This document shows, piece after piece, positions 26,490-36,151 of a DNA stretch of 64,000 nucleotides; within the stretch, counting starts at the first letter, position 1, and the number at the start of each line of letters is the position of its first letter. The notes under the pieces are model-generated. The model saw only the letters and a program-made list of their open reading frames with translations. It made no database searches and was not told where the DNA came from. The DNA comes from JAIYCX01 sp964353175 (lineage in GTDB: Bacteria > Bdellovibrionota_C > UBA2361 > SZUA-149 > DAOLCO01): NCBI GenBank assembly GCA_964353175.1, contig CAYGUX010000010.1, forward strand, positions 14,397 through 78,396, given 5' to 3'. The translations under genes and the position numbers were made by a program.

Positions 26490-28028
26490 TTGGAAATATT
26501 GGATAGAAATAGACCTCATTCAAGTGGTGAACATGGCAATGCTATATTCTATGTATTGTTTGTCCTGCCAATAGTCATGGTCTTACTGATGATCGTAGTT
26601 GATCTTAGTAATTGGCAATCCCTACGGGAAGAAGCTCGGCGTCATGCTGATAGAATTGTATTAGAAACAGCTCAGTATCTTCCATACGAAACAAATGCTA
26701 GAAAGGTTCTAGAAGCTCAAGCTAATTTCTTTAACTCTGCAAATGGATTAAATTTGCAAGTCTCCTCAACTGCCGAAGATATAGCCTCCTCAGTTGGACC
26801 ATCTAGTATTGATTTAACAATCTCGGGTAAACTGGAATCGGGCTTTGATGCATTCCTAGAAACCTTTAGTCATCAAGGAACTGTTTTTACTATTAGTGAG
26901 AAAGCTTCGGCGAGACTTTTGCCAACTGACCTAACACTCATTTTATCAGATAGTGTAAATCTTAGACCGCCTGCACCTACCTTATGGGGTAATCCAATTG
27001 ATTGGCCACGATCAGAATACTTTAATTTTGTACTTCCTCCGACAGTCTCTATAAGTCCATCCCCTGCAGCTCCCCTAGCTTGGCCTAACTGGTGGAGTAT
27101 GAATGAATATACTCCAGATAAATACATGAGATTTGCAACTGAACTTTGTTATAACCCTGTTGTAACCCCTCTTAAATTAGCCTCATTACTTGCAGTTGAT
27201 GCACTAAGCGCGGGTAAACAAAATCGTATATCGGTCTATATGACTCCCGGGGATATCCCCAGTAACGTTGTTGGTGGCTCTGGTTATACCGTATTGCAAA
27301 ACCTAAAGTATGTGGATGAGACTAATGTTGCTCCAATTTGGTCCAACTACTTTGAGCCAGATATTGCACATTCCGATGAGGCTTGTTTGCTATATTCACA
27401 TGCAGATGCGGAAAATCTTAGATATCGTATCCCGGATAGTAAGACCTTAATGCCTACCAACTCTACCGCTTGTCCTCAAGTTGTTTTAAATGGGCTTTAC
27501 GCTGATCCAAGAGGGCATTACCCTAATCCTTATAGCTCATACCTATCGACCTGTTTTAAGGAGGGTGGAATGACTCTAAGAGAGGCTATTTATTATCATG
27601 GAGTACGTCGGAATCAGCATGATGTGGGAGCAGTAAATATTTCTCGAAGCATTCTACATGCATTAACAAGCCTAGTGGAGGAAGAAAAAATTAATGCAGA
27701 CAATAGTGTTAAAAAGCGAGGAGGGCTAGCTAAGAGCTCCGCTAAAATTGTAATATTAATTAGCGAAGTTCTACCATCCCTGAGTAGTAGTGAGTTTAAT
27801 GAGGTATTAAATATTATCAGGTCGGTTAGTACTATAAAGCTTTATTTAATAGGCTATAGCCCTTTAGAGTTATCGGCTTCTCTACAATTAGATTTGAGTC
27901 AGCGAGAACAGGAATTTTTAAAGTTAAATTTACCTAGACTGCTCGTTGAGCACAGCACTCCTGATGATATTCAGGAAGTAATCGGCTCCATCTTGGCTAA
28001 CGAGAAGAAAGTAGTGTTATCATCATGA
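26490..28028 (+). CDS. TadG-like membrane-anchored secreted protein
   Basis: This 512-residue protein has one N-terminal membrane segment (about residues 20-42) after G-E-H-G-N-A, the prepilin-like G-x-x-x-E/N-type start of TadE/TadG proteins. The long remainder is extracytoplasmic and has an L-T-L-I-L-S-D-S element that could be part of a von Willebrand-type fold. The start is uncertain: TTG 26490 is the longest but lacks a ribosome site. Its stop overlaps the next gene as ATGA. No Tad ATPase or secretin is in the window. Confidence 0.55.
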   Translation: MEILDRNRPHSSGEHGNAIFYVLFVLPIVMVLLMIVVDLSNWQSLREEARRHADRIVLETAQYLPYETNARKVLEAQANFFNSANGLNLQVSSTAEDIASSVGPSSIDLTISGKLESGFDAFLETFSHQGTVFTISEKASARLLPTDLTLILSDSVNLRPPAPTLWGNPIDWPRSEYFNFVLPPTVSISPSPAAPLAWPNWWSMNEYTPDKYMRFATELCYNPVVTPLKLASLLAVDALSAGKQNRISVYMTPGDIPSNVVGGSGYTVLQNLKYVDETNVAPIWSNYFEPDIAHSDEACLLYSHADAENLRYRIPDSKTLMPTNSTACPQVVLNGLYADPRGHYPNPYSSYLSTCFKEGGMTLREAIYYHGVRRNQHDVGAVNISRSILHALTSLVEEEKINADNSVKKRGGLAKSSAKIVILISEVLPSLSSSEFNEVLNIIRSVSTIKLYLIGYSPLELSASLQLDLSQREQEFLKLNLPRLLVEHSTPDDIQEVIGSILANEKKVVLSS

Positions 28029-28738
28029 TTCAATCAACCTCTAATATGGGCGAGAAAGGAGATGGTATTTTTGAGATGCTTCTATTTATGCCTCTTGCTT
28101 TATTGATACTGTTTGTCGGGGTAGATGTTGGTCTGTCACGATTAGATTATGCTTTGGTCGTAGATGCTGTGAGGGAGGGGATTCATAAACAGGACGGAAT
28201 AGATAGTAAGATCTATCGTCTGGACCATGGTTTTGTCGCGATCGATAAATTTATTGTAGCTAGTACTGCTACAAAAATAGCAGATAGGATAGCAAAATCT
28301 GTTTCCGATAAAAGGGTCTCTCTAGGATCTAAGGATGGGAAAGATCAGATTAAAGTAAAAGTTATCCCACTTGTATTGGATGTTGATTCAAATTCTGGTG
28401 AGGTTGTAGGTTATCAGAGAGAGCAGGAAGTTGTAAGTGGTTTTGGAAATCCTAGTCTTAATTATAAAGGCTCCTCAGGTAATGAAACTATCGAGATAGA
28501 AAATCAGTTTATCTATAGCCAGATTAAAGAGTCTGATAGTCGGAGTGGATTTGCTATCTTAAGGCCTTCATTTAGTGCTCTAGATTATCAAAATAATGAT
28601 TCCTACCTAGCTTCACAAGTAGCATTTATGGTCTCAGTTGATGTCATTTCACCTTCTATTAATCCGATATGGTTAAACGCAACTTTAGGAAGTGACTTAG
28701 GTTATAAAATTATGGAACTACAAATAATTAGGAATTAA
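28025..28738 (+). CDS. TadE-like membrane-anchored protein
   Basis: This 237-residue protein has a charged N-terminus ending G-E-K-G-D-G-I-F-E-M, then one hydrophobic segment at about residues 20-40 and an extracytoplasmic domain. That is the TadE layout. It overlaps the previous gene by 4 bp and precedes the large third protein by 7 bp, so the three form an operon. It may be a minor pilin of a Tad-type pilus; the evidence is architectural. Confidence 0.55.
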   Translation: MIQSTSNMGEKGDGIFEMLLFMPLALLILFVGVDVGLSRLDYALVVDAVREGIHKQDGIDSKIYRLDHGFVAIDKFIVASTATKIADRIAKSVSDKRVSLGSKDGKDQIKVKVIPLVLDVDSNSGEVVGYQREQEVVSGFGNPSLNYKGSSGNETIEIENQFIYSQIKESDSRSGFAILRPSFSALDYQNNDSYLASQVAFMVSVDVISPSINPIWLNATLGSDLGYKIMELQIIRN

Positions 28739-28745
28739 TTACACC

Positions 28746-31397
28746 ATGGCCTTCCTTTTAAATCGTAGTAAGAGAGTCACTGGACATCAGAGAGGTAGTG
28801 CTAGTCTTTCACTACTATTTTCAACTATTGGAGGTGCGGTATTCTTATTCTCTTTCTATAATCTGACTGAATATACCGCTGCAAGATCAGGAGCTGAGCA
28901 AGCAGCTAGGAGGGCTGCTAGGTGCCTTTCTCCATCTGATCCAGAATGTAAGACATCTAGTGCAAATGGCATTTCTGGTTCTGTAATCGCTGATTGGTAT
29001 GGGTATAAAGCTAGTATTGGAGCAAGTAGTGCGATTGCCGATGTATATAGATATACTGGATCCGTTTCAGAAGAGCGATATTCAGCTGAATACTCCTCTT
29101 ACGAGGTAAACACGGCAAGGCATCAGGTTGTTTGGGATGAAGTGGAGATAAGGCCTAGTAGATTTGTGGGTTTACTCAATAGTTATGCAAATCTTAAGGC
29201 TGATATCACAGTCTATGTTCAGCCAACCTTAGGAGGGGCAGAAAAAGAATGTAGAATTAATGGTGTAGTTGACTTACCCGCTGGGATTGAGTTTGATTCC
29301 AGTACCTACTTTGATCAACGTTGGTGTGAGGGTGTGGTAGTAGGTGGTCAGTTAGCACCTGGGTCGAAAATAGAGCAGGCAGCGGGTTGTGAGAATATTA
29401 CCGATGGTAGTTGGCGTCTATCAGCCGGAGCAAGCCGGGGCAATTCCTATTGTGCGCTTACTATCCCAAAGCCCAGAGTCGATGGAGATTCTCCTTGGTT
29501 ATTACTCGGAGGAGAGGCGGTTTGTGATAATTCTGATAAGGCACCTTCAGAGGACATTGCCCAGAATTTTGAAGAATTAAATCAACAATATAACTCAAAA
29601 GGTTTCGGTAATCCTCAGCCTGGCGATAACAATCTCAGACCCTTTCCCATCACTCCTTCAAGGCAGTTTTTAGTCGTGGAGACATATAGTTGCAATCCAT
29701 CTGAAGTGCTAGAAAATTTATCTACAAATGTAAAATCCAGTGCATCATTGGTAGCAAACTTTGCTGGTTCAGAGATGCTTGATCTACCAAGGTTTAGAAA
29801 CCTTCCTCCCCAACTAAGAGAAGACTTTCTTAGCAATAAGTTAGACTTACAAGATCAAAATAGCTTTATTTATGAAGGTCTCAAGGGGGTAAACTTAATT
29901 GCGGAGCAAGATTGGACTTATTTCAAATGGTCTAGGGAGGCCGATGGGCTGAGGCGTTTAGATCGGGAGGTTTGTCTTTGGTTGCCATGGGAGGAGGCCG
30001 TTAAGAAGTGGCCTGAGCTAGCAGGTAAATATGATTCCAGGGTGTCTAAGAGGTATCGAGAGACTGCAGAAGGAAGGTTATACTATCAATCTGGTAATTC
30101 CATCGAGCCAGAAGTTGATTCTAAAACCTTTGCTAAGGCACCTACTTGTCTAAATCCTATTCCAGTAGCAGTAGAGCCTTTTACTTGTGCTAATCGGGAG
30201 ATATTAGGCCAAGCAGGTTCATTCAAGGACTGTCAAGGTTTCAATTCAAAAGTAGAGAACTTGGAAGCTACATATAATTCGAATCTAAGTCTGGTAAGTG
30301 ATTCAATGAAGGTCTCGAAGCAACTAAATATTGAAGATTTCCTAGAAGGCTTTTCGTTGAAGGTAGAGCCGAGGTTTGGAGGTACGATAGTCGAGCCTAG
30401 ATGGGAATTCTCATGGTCTTCTAATTCGTTTAGAGGTAAGGCAATTTTAGCTCCTTCTTCCTTGCGAGCTAGAAATGGAATAAACCCGAAACAGCTACCA
30501 ATGGACTTAGAGGTCTCTCAACTGAAGTTTAGAGATGCTCATATAAGGGATTCAACAAGACTTGAACTACTTAAAAATATTCAATCTAATGAGGGCAATG
30601 TTGAGGGTGATGTGAATGGTGAACCAATAGAGCCAGTGAATATAATGAAGGTAGGTGAGAGTGTGCTTAATGTGGGTGGAGCATGGCCCTTCGTTGCAGA
30701 TGAAGAAGGAAGGCCAGCACCTCAAGTAAGGCCTTATGTTGGGAGTAGGGGGACAGGGTCTGTTTATGACTATGATTTGGATTGTAAACCAGAAAAAGAA
30801 TGTAGCGGCTCGCCTAACTTTAGTTCGATTGATGATGCGTTACGCTATTACGCTAATAACTCACCAAGCTTGGCTGGCAAGGGGGATATAGTCGATCCCA
30901 ATATAGATATTGCGTTTACAGAGGAATATGCTGGGACCGTTACTATGTCGATTGATCAGGCGAGTGGGTTTCCAAGTTGTACGTCTTTTCTAACCACGTG
31001 TGGGAATGGGGCCGTGGGAGTGGGGGTCTCATTAGGGAAAGGTAGCGCAGCACCTATTGAATGTGCCACTGGCAAGTACGTAAATTGTTATCCAAGATAT
31101 TTACAAGGCGAAGTAGGGCAACAGAATTATCAAACTAGCACTAATTATCAACTTGCAAAGGATAAGGCCGTGAGTGAGGTGCAAAAGCTATTGCCTCTTG
31201 CTGTAGAGTGCGTAGATGTAAATCAGCCTAATTGTGTTACTGTCAATATAGAAGAGGCGGATGGGGAGGTGTTGGTGGAAGTAGATTTTGTTGCTCCGCT
31301 TTCCTATCCATTTAATACTGTCCTAGGAACTGAGACTTTACTGGTAAGGGGTTCTTCAAGAGAATTATTAGAATCTGCTAGGTTTAGGCAAAAATAA
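28746..31397 (+). CDS. Very large TadE/TadG-like surface protein
   Basis: This 883-residue protein starts H-Q-R-G-S-A-S-L-S, then has one hydrophobic segment (about 20-40) and an extracytoplasmic region with many paired cysteines, for example R-C-L-S-P-S-D-P-E-C-K and C-T-S-F-L-T-T-C-G. The N-terminus resembles the pilin-like start of its two neighbours. The C-terminal part is rich in short beta-type repeats. It is much longer than usual TadG (about 400), so it may be an adhesin or a pilus-tip protein. I did not recognise a domain in the bulk. Confidence 0.5.
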   Translation: MAFLLNRSKRVTGHQRGSASLSLLFSTIGGAVFLFSFYNLTEYTAARSGAEQAARRAARCLSPSDPECKTSSANGISGSVIADWYGYKASIGASSAIADVYRYTGSVSEERYSAEYSSYEVNTARHQVVWDEVEIRPSRFVGLLNSYANLKADITVYVQPTLGGAEKECRINGVVDLPAGIEFDSSTYFDQRWCEGVVVGGQLAPGSKIEQAAGCENITDGSWRLSAGASRGNSYCALTIPKPRVDGDSPWLLLGGEAVCDNSDKAPSEDIAQNFEELNQQYNSKGFGNPQPGDNNLRPFPITPSRQFLVVETYSCNPSEVLENLSTNVKSSASLVANFAGSEMLDLPRFRNLPPQLREDFLSNKLDLQDQNSFIYEGLKGVNLIAEQDWTYFKWSREADGLRRLDREVCLWLPWEEAVKKWPELAGKYDSRVSKRYRETAEGRLYYQSGNSIEPEVDSKTFAKAPTCLNPIPVAVEPFTCANREILGQAGSFKDCQGFNSKVENLEATYNSNLSLVSDSMKVSKQLNIEDFLEGFSLKVEPRFGGTIVEPRWEFSWSSNSFRGKAILAPSSLRARNGINPKQLPMDLEVSQLKFRDAHIRDSTRLELLKNIQSNEGNVEGDVNGEPIEPVNIMKVGESVLNVGGAWPFVADEEGRPAPQVRPYVGSRGTGSVYDYDLDCKPEKECSGSPNFSSIDDALRYYANNSPSLAGKGDIVDPNIDIAFTEEYAGTVTMSIDQASGFPSCTSFLTTCGNGAVGVGVSLGKGSAAPIECATGKYVNCYPRYLQGEVGQQNYQTSTNYQLAKDKAVSEVQKLLPLAVECVDVNQPNCVTVNIEEADGEVLVEVDFVAPLSYPFNTVLGTETLLVRGSSRELLESARFRQK

Positions 31398-31465
31398 CTC
31401 TTTCCTATTTTAACTAAAGACTCTATTCTTCTGCCAATTAATTATTGGTGAAATAGGGCTTTCTT

Positions 31466-32809
31466 ATGGTTATCATTGGCAGAACTTATAGTATCTTTTT
31501 TTCCTTATTTATAACTTTCATTTGTCCATCCGTAGCGTTCGCTGAGTCTGCAGAAGGCATTAAATCAGGCGACGTAGCTTGGATGTTGTCAGCTACTGCA
31601 TTGGTTTTGTTAATGACACCTGGGCTTTCATTTTTCTATGGAGGAATGGTTCATAAGAAAAATGTTATTTCTACCATGCTACAGAGTTTTATTTGTATGG
31701 GCTTGATCAGTATCCTATGGGTTGTTTTTGGTTTTAGTTTAGCTTTCGGAGATAGTCTCGGAGGTTTTATTGGAGATCCGAGAACCTATTTTATGCTTAA
31801 GGGTGTAGGCGGATTAGCTGATCCAAGATTTTCTGCAACCATACCCTTGGCGTTATATGCCCTGTTTCAGCTGAAATTTGCGATAATTACTCCTGCACTT
31901 GTATCAGGCTCTTTTGCAGAACGAGTAAAGTTTTCAGCCTATCTTCTTTTCTGTGCCTTATTTAGTATTCTTGTGTATTCACCAATTGCGCATTGGACAT
32001 GGCATCCCGAGGGATTTTTAAGATTGTGGGGCGTATTAGATTTTGCGGGCGGTACGGTCGTTCACATGTCCGCAGGAATGGCCGCTTTAGCGGGTGCGAT
32101 GTATCTTGGGAGAAGAAAAGTTCACATAGAAAGAAAGGAACATATCCCAGCAAATGTTCCCTTTGTTTTGTTGGGAACTGGGATGCTTTGGTTTGGTTGG
32201 TTTGGATTTAATGCAGGTTCCGCTTTGGGAGCCAATGAGGCTGCTGTGATGGCCTTTTTAACTACTAATACAGCTTCTGCCGCGGCCATGTTGACTTGGC
32301 TATTGGTGGATAAAATTCGGGGTAAGAAGCCTTCTGGCTTAGGAGCTTGCATTGGTGCGGTCGTGGGCTTAGTTGCGATTACTCCGGCGGCTGGTTTTGT
32401 TAGTGTCGGGTCTAGTATGTGGATAGGAGCGATTGCGGCGCTTGTTTCAAACTTTGCAGTAAGTTTTCGTGATAAAACTACTATTGATGATACCTTAGAT
32501 GTATTTCCTTGTCATGGATTAGGAGGAATATCGGGAATGATTCTAACAGGAGTTTTTGCTGAGAATGTGGGCTTAATTGCTGGGGAAACTACGGTTTTTT
32601 ACTATCATTTGCTGGCGGTCTTGATAGTTTCTACATATAGTTTTATTGTATCAATATTGATTTATAAATTAGTCAGTTTAGTTACAGTCCTTAGAGTTAG
32701 TGAAGAAGATGAGGATATTGGTCTTGATTTATCTCAGCATGGGGAGTCAATAAGCACGAAAAAGGAAGATAGAAACCCGAAAATGGCCTATCGGAGCTTA
32801 AATTTATAA
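31466..32809 (+). CDS. amt: Ammonium transporter
   Basis: This 447-residue protein starts with a signal-like segment (S-V-A-F-A) and has eleven hydrophobic segments. Family motifs include M-L-S-A-T-A-L-V-L-L-M-T-P-G-L-S-F-F-Y-G-G and, in the centre, D-F-A-G-G-T-V-V-H-M-S-A-G. The pore histidine is in V-V-H-M and the second is in C-H-G-L-G-G-I. It carries ammonium across the inner membrane. No glnK lies beside it, which is unusual, since the regulatory PII gene is often linked. Confidence 0.93.
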   Translation: MVIIGRTYSIFFSLFITFICPSVAFAESAEGIKSGDVAWMLSATALVLLMTPGLSFFYGGMVHKKNVISTMLQSFICMGLISILWVVFGFSLAFGDSLGGFIGDPRTYFMLKGVGGLADPRFSATIPLALYALFQLKFAIITPALVSGSFAERVKFSAYLLFCALFSILVYSPIAHWTWHPEGFLRLWGVLDFAGGTVVHMSAGMAALAGAMYLGRRKVHIERKEHIPANVPFVLLGTGMLWFGWFGFNAGSALGANEAAVMAFLTTNTASAAAMLTWLLVDKIRGKKPSGLGACIGAVVGLVAITPAAGFVSVGSSMWIGAIAALVSNFAVSFRDKTTIDDTLDVFPCHGLGGISGMILTGVFAENVGLIAGETTVFYYHLLAVLIVSTYSFIVSILIYKLVSLVTVLRVSEEDEDIGLDLSQHGESISTKKEDRNPKMAYRSLNL

Positions 32810-32904
32810 AAAAAAGATGTAAACCCCCTAGATTTAATTATTTTATACTGATATATACGCGCCCGACCTTGGGTATTCTTGCAATACAAGGCATCTGTAT
32901 TTAA

Positions 32905-32910
32905 TATAAT
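32905..32910 (+). promoter_or_regulatory. Candidate -10 box for the ribosomal supercluster
   Basis: A perfect TATAAT lies 107 bp before rpsJ in a 208-bp A+T-rich gap after amt. A TTGCAA upstream is 20 nt away, too far for a standard -35, so the -35 is weak or replaced by an A+T-rich UP element. This is a plausible start point for the long S10 transcript. Confidence 0.35.
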
Positions 32911-33017
32911 ACTAAAAGATTTCAAAGGGTTACTAGGCTAAATAGGCCTTTTATTATTTAATTGATTTAACGTTTAGCTGTATATATTGCAGCTAATGGG
33001 TGATTTAGGAGACAGCT

Positions 33018-33326
33018 ATGATAGGTAGTCAGAGAATTAGAATCAGACTTTGTGGTTATGATCATAAGGTATTGGATTCAGCAGTTCTTGAAATAGTTCA
33101 AGTTGTTAGGCGTACAGGCGGTAAGGTTGCTGGCCCTATTCCTTTGCCTACAAGAATTGAGAAGTTCACAGTGAACAGATCACCTCACGTGGATAAGAAG
33201 TCTAGAGATCAGTTTGAAATAAGATCTCACAAGAGACTTATAGATATATTGGAACCAACTCAACAGACAATTGATGATCTAGGTAAGCTAGAGTTGTCAG
33301 CTGGTATTGAAGTTGAAATTAAATAA
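33018..33326 (+). CDS. rpsJ: Ribosomal protein uS10
   Basis: This 102-residue protein is the first of the S10 cluster and a component of the 30S head. It also acts in transcription antitermination with NusB. The conserved phrases T-G-G-K-V-A-G-P-I-P-L-P-T and I-R-S-H-K-R-L-I-D-I are present. The ribosome site AGGAGA is 6 nt upstream of the ATG. The gene just before it is amt; the usual tuf/fusA/rpsG/rpsL neighbours are absent. Confidence 0.97.
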   Translation: MIGSQRIRIRLCGYDHKVLDSAVLEIVQVVRRTGGKVAGPIPLPTRIEKFTVNRSPHVDKKSRDQFEIRSHKRLIDILEPTQQTIDDLGKLELSAGIEVEIK

Positions 33327-33340
33327 AGTTCGGAGCATTT

Positions 33341-33991
33341 ATGAAGTCTAAGAAGGCAATGTACGGTAGGAAAGTTGGAATGACGCAGATCTTCACTGAA
33401 AAGGGAGAATGTGTTCCGGTTACAGCTATTGAATTAGTTCCTAATGTAGTTTATCAAGTTAAGTCACAAGAGAAGGAAGGCTATAAGTCTATCCAAGTTG
33501 GTTTCGGAACTCAAAAGGTACAGAGACTTACAAAAGCTAAACTTGGACACGTAAGTAAAGCTGAAAAAGGTATTCCAAGATTCTTGAAAGAAATCAGACT
33601 TGATAAATATTTTTCTGATAGAGAGTTTAACATCGGTGATGAAATATCATTAGACGGACTTTTCACTAAAGGCCAAAAGATCGATGTTGTTGGTGTCTCT
33701 TTAGGTAAGGGTTACCAAGGTGTAGTTAAGCGTCACGGTATGAAGGGTGCGCAAACTATGACACACGGTACTCACGAAAGATTTAGACACGTAGGGTCTA
33801 TTGGTAATAGAAAGTTTCCTGGTCGAGTATTCAAGAATAAAAGAATGCCTGGTCACATGGGTAACACTCAAGTGATGGTTCAAGGCTTAGAAGTGATTGA
33901 CGTACTTGTTGATAAGAATATGCTTCTTGTTAGAGGTGGTATTCCAGGAGTCAAAGATGCAACTCTATTTATAAGAGACGCGAATAAGTAA
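33341..33991 (+). CDS. rplC: Ribosomal protein uL3
   Basis: This 216-residue 50S protein sits near the peptidyl-transferase centre. The long internal loop is conserved (G-Y-Q-G-V-V-K-R-H-G-M-K-G, and P-G-R-V-F-K-N-K-R-M-P-G-H-M-G). It follows rpsJ by 14 bp in the standard order. Confidence 0.97.
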   Translation: MKSKKAMYGRKVGMTQIFTEKGECVPVTAIELVPNVVYQVKSQEKEGYKSIQVGFGTQKVQRLTKAKLGHVSKAEKGIPRFLKEIRLDKYFSDREFNIGDEISLDGLFTKGQKIDVVGVSLGKGYQGVVKRHGMKGAQTMTHGTHERFRHVGSIGNRKFPGRVFKNKRMPGHMGNTQVMVQGLEVIDVLVDKNMLLVRGGIPGVKDATLFIRDANK

Positions 33992-34033
33992 ATTAGGATT
34001 TCCAGACCGGAATAGAGATATTGGATTAATTTT

Positions 34034-34672
34034 ATGGCAGATACATTAGAAATTAAATTGTTTGATAACACTGGCAAAGAAGTAGGTGTTAAGGCAGTTA
34101 GTTCAGATATTTTTGGAACACGAGTAAGGACAGGACTTATTCATGAAGTTATCCGTTGGCAACGTGCTAAATGGAGGGCTGGTACACATTCAGTTCAGAC
34201 TAGAGCTGAAGCGAGAGGTGGTGGGAGAAAGCCAACAAGTCAAAAAGGTATGGGTAAAGCAAGAACAGGATCTAACACTTCCCCAGTATGGGTAGGTGGT
34301 GGTGTTGCTCACGGACCAAAAGTTAGAAGCTATGAATTTTCTTTAAATAAAAAGTTTAAAGCCAAAGTTCTTTGTGGAGTTCTTTCTGAAAGATTAAAAG
34401 AAGGTAAATGTATTGCTGTTACTTCTTTCGGAATCGATGCAATTAAAACAAAGGATGCAGTAAGCGTACTTAAGAATCTTGGCTTAAATGGCAAGAAGTC
34501 AGTAGTTATTACTGGATCTAATGACTCAGTTTTAGATAAGAGTATTCGTAACATTGATAGGATCATACCTTTGAATGCAATCGGTTTAAATACTTATGAT
34601 GTGGTTAATTCTGAATACATCTTGTTCACGGAACAAGGGTTATCTGAATTTGAATCAAGAATGGCTAATTAA
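34034..34672 (+). CDS. rplD: Ribosomal protein uL4
   Basis: This 212-residue 50S protein has an extended basic loop that lines the exit tunnel (G-G-G-R-K-P-T-S-Q-K-G-M-G-K-A-R). In E. coli it autoregulates this operon through its leader. Here the leader before rpsJ is 208 bp, but I see no obvious L4-binding structure, so the same control cannot be assumed. Confidence 0.97.
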   Translation: MADTLEIKLFDNTGKEVGVKAVSSDIFGTRVRTGLIHEVIRWQRAKWRAGTHSVQTRAEARGGGRKPTSQKGMGKARTGSNTSPVWVGGGVAHGPKVRSYEFSLNKKFKAKVLCGVLSERLKEGKCIAVTSFGIDAIKTKDAVSVLKNLGLNGKKSVVITGSNDSVLDKSIRNIDRIIPLNAIGLNTYDVVNSEYILFTEQGLSEFESRMAN

Positions 34673-34683
34673 GGGATCAAGTT

Positions 34684-34992
34684 ATGGGAAGCATAGTAGA
34701 TAGCGCAAATAAGATTTTAAAAGCACCAATCCTTACTGAGAAAGCAACAGGCGTTGGTACTCTAGGTAAAGGCTTTGTCTTAGAAGTTAGTCCAAAGGCT
34801 AATAAATTTGAGATTAAAAAAGCTGTTGAAGAAGTTTTTGGTGTTACAGTTGATAAAGTAAGAACAATGAACTGCACTAAGAGACTAAAGAGAAAATCAA
34901 AGAGTCAATTGATGAACTCTAAAGGTCGTTGGAAAAAGGCATATATATCTTTGAAAGAAGGTAATGCATTAGACATTATTGAAGGCTTATAA
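34684..34992 (+). CDS. rplW: Ribosomal protein uL23
   Basis: This 102-residue protein lies at the tunnel exit and is the docking site for trigger factor and signal recognition particle. The standard P-I-L-T-E-K-A-T and V-D-K-V-R-T-M-N motifs are present. It follows rplD by 11 bp. Confidence 0.97.
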   Translation: MGSIVDSANKILKAPILTEKATGVGTLGKGFVLEVSPKANKFEIKKAVEEVFGVTVDKVRTMNCTKRLKRKSKSQLMNSKGRWKKAYISLKEGNALDIIEGL

Positions 34993-35020
34993 GGTATCTG
35001 GAAAGGATTGAGGATTAGAC

Positions 35021-35848
35021 ATGGGACTTAAAACATTTAGACCAATTACACCTTCTCAAAGGCAAAAGGTTTCTCTAGATTTTAGTGAAATAACTAAATC
35101 AACACCTGAGAAATCTCTTTTAGCTAAGAGAAACAGAATTGATGGTAGAAACTCAAACGGTAGAATCACTGTTAGAAGAAGAGGTGGTGGACATAAGAGA
35201 AAATACCGTATTATCGATTTTAAAAGAGACAAGGTGGCAATTCCAGCAAAAGTTGTTGGCATCGAGTATGATCCAAATAGATCTGCTAGAATTGCTTTGT
35301 TGCAGTATGCTGATGGTGAGAAGAGATATATCATCGCACCGGAGGGATTAGTAACTGGACAAAATGTTGTTTCAGGCCCACAAGCTGATATCAAGGTAGG
35401 AAATGCCTTACCATTAGCTGATATTCCAGTTGGTGAAGTTGTACATAACATTGAGTTACGTCCAGGTGGTGGAGCGAAGCTTTGCAGAAGTGCTGGCGGT
35501 AAAGCTCAAGTGATGGCTAAAGATAGTAAGTATGCTCAGTTAAGATTAACTTCTGGCGAGCAAAGAATGATATTAGTTACATGTATGGCAACTATCGGAT
35601 TAGTTGGTAACTCAGATCACTCAAATACAAATTCTGGTAAAGCAGGAAGAAGTCGTTGGTTAGGTCTAAGACCTAAAGTTAGAGGAGTCGCAATGAACCC
35701 AATCGATCACCCACATGGTGGTGGTGAAGGTAAAACTTCTGGAGGAAGACATCCAGTCAGTCCATGGGGTACACCTGCTAAAGGTAAGAAAACTAGAAAG
35801 AATAAGAGAACTGATAAGTTCATTATTCGTGGAAGGAAAAAGAAATAA
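35021..35848 (+). CDS. rplB: Ribosomal protein uL2
   Basis: This 275-residue 50S protein is needed for subunit joining and peptidyl transfer. The invariant histidine region M-N-P-I-D-H-P-H-G-G-G-E-G is intact. The N-terminus has the usual R-P-I-T-P-S-Q-R, and the C-terminus is lysine-rich. Length is normal. Confidence 0.97.
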   Translation: MGLKTFRPITPSQRQKVSLDFSEITKSTPEKSLLAKRNRIDGRNSNGRITVRRRGGGHKRKYRIIDFKRDKVAIPAKVVGIEYDPNRSARIALLQYADGEKRYIIAPEGLVTGQNVVSGPQADIKVGNALPLADIPVGEVVHNIELRPGGGAKLCRSAGGKAQVMAKDSKYAQLRLTSGEQRMILVTCMATIGLVGNSDHSNTNSGKAGRSRWLGLRPKVRGVAMNPIDHPHGGGEGKTSGGRHPVSPWGTPAKGKKTRKNKRTDKFIIRGRKKK

Positions 35849-35859
35849 GAGGTTAATTT

Positions 35860-36123
35860 ATGGCACGATCAATTAGAAAAGGTCCTTTTATAGATCTTAG
35901 TTTACTAAAATGGGTAAAGCGCGCTAAAGAAGGTGCACATAAAGGCCCAATTAAGACTTGGTCAAGAAGATCAACTATTTCTCCCGATATGGTAGGACTT
36001 ACGTTCGCCGTTCATAACGGGAAAAAGTTTTTACCAGTATTTGTAAGTGAAAATATGGTTGGTCATAAGTTGGGTGAGTTTTCGGCGACAAGAACTTTCT
36101 CTAAGCATTCTGGGGAAAAATAG
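35860..36123 (+). CDS. rpsS: Ribosomal protein uS19
   Basis: This 87-residue protein of the 30S head begins with the conserved R-S-I-R-K-G-P-F, contains G-H-K-L-G-E-F, and ends in basic residues. It follows rplB by 11 bp. Confidence 0.97.
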   Translation: MARSIRKGPFIDLSLLKWVKRAKEGAHKGPIKTWSRRSTISPDMVGLTFAVHNGKKFLPVFVSENMVGHKLGEFSATRTFSKHSGEK

Positions 36124-36151
36124 GAATTTTTATTTTATAGTTGGATAGATT

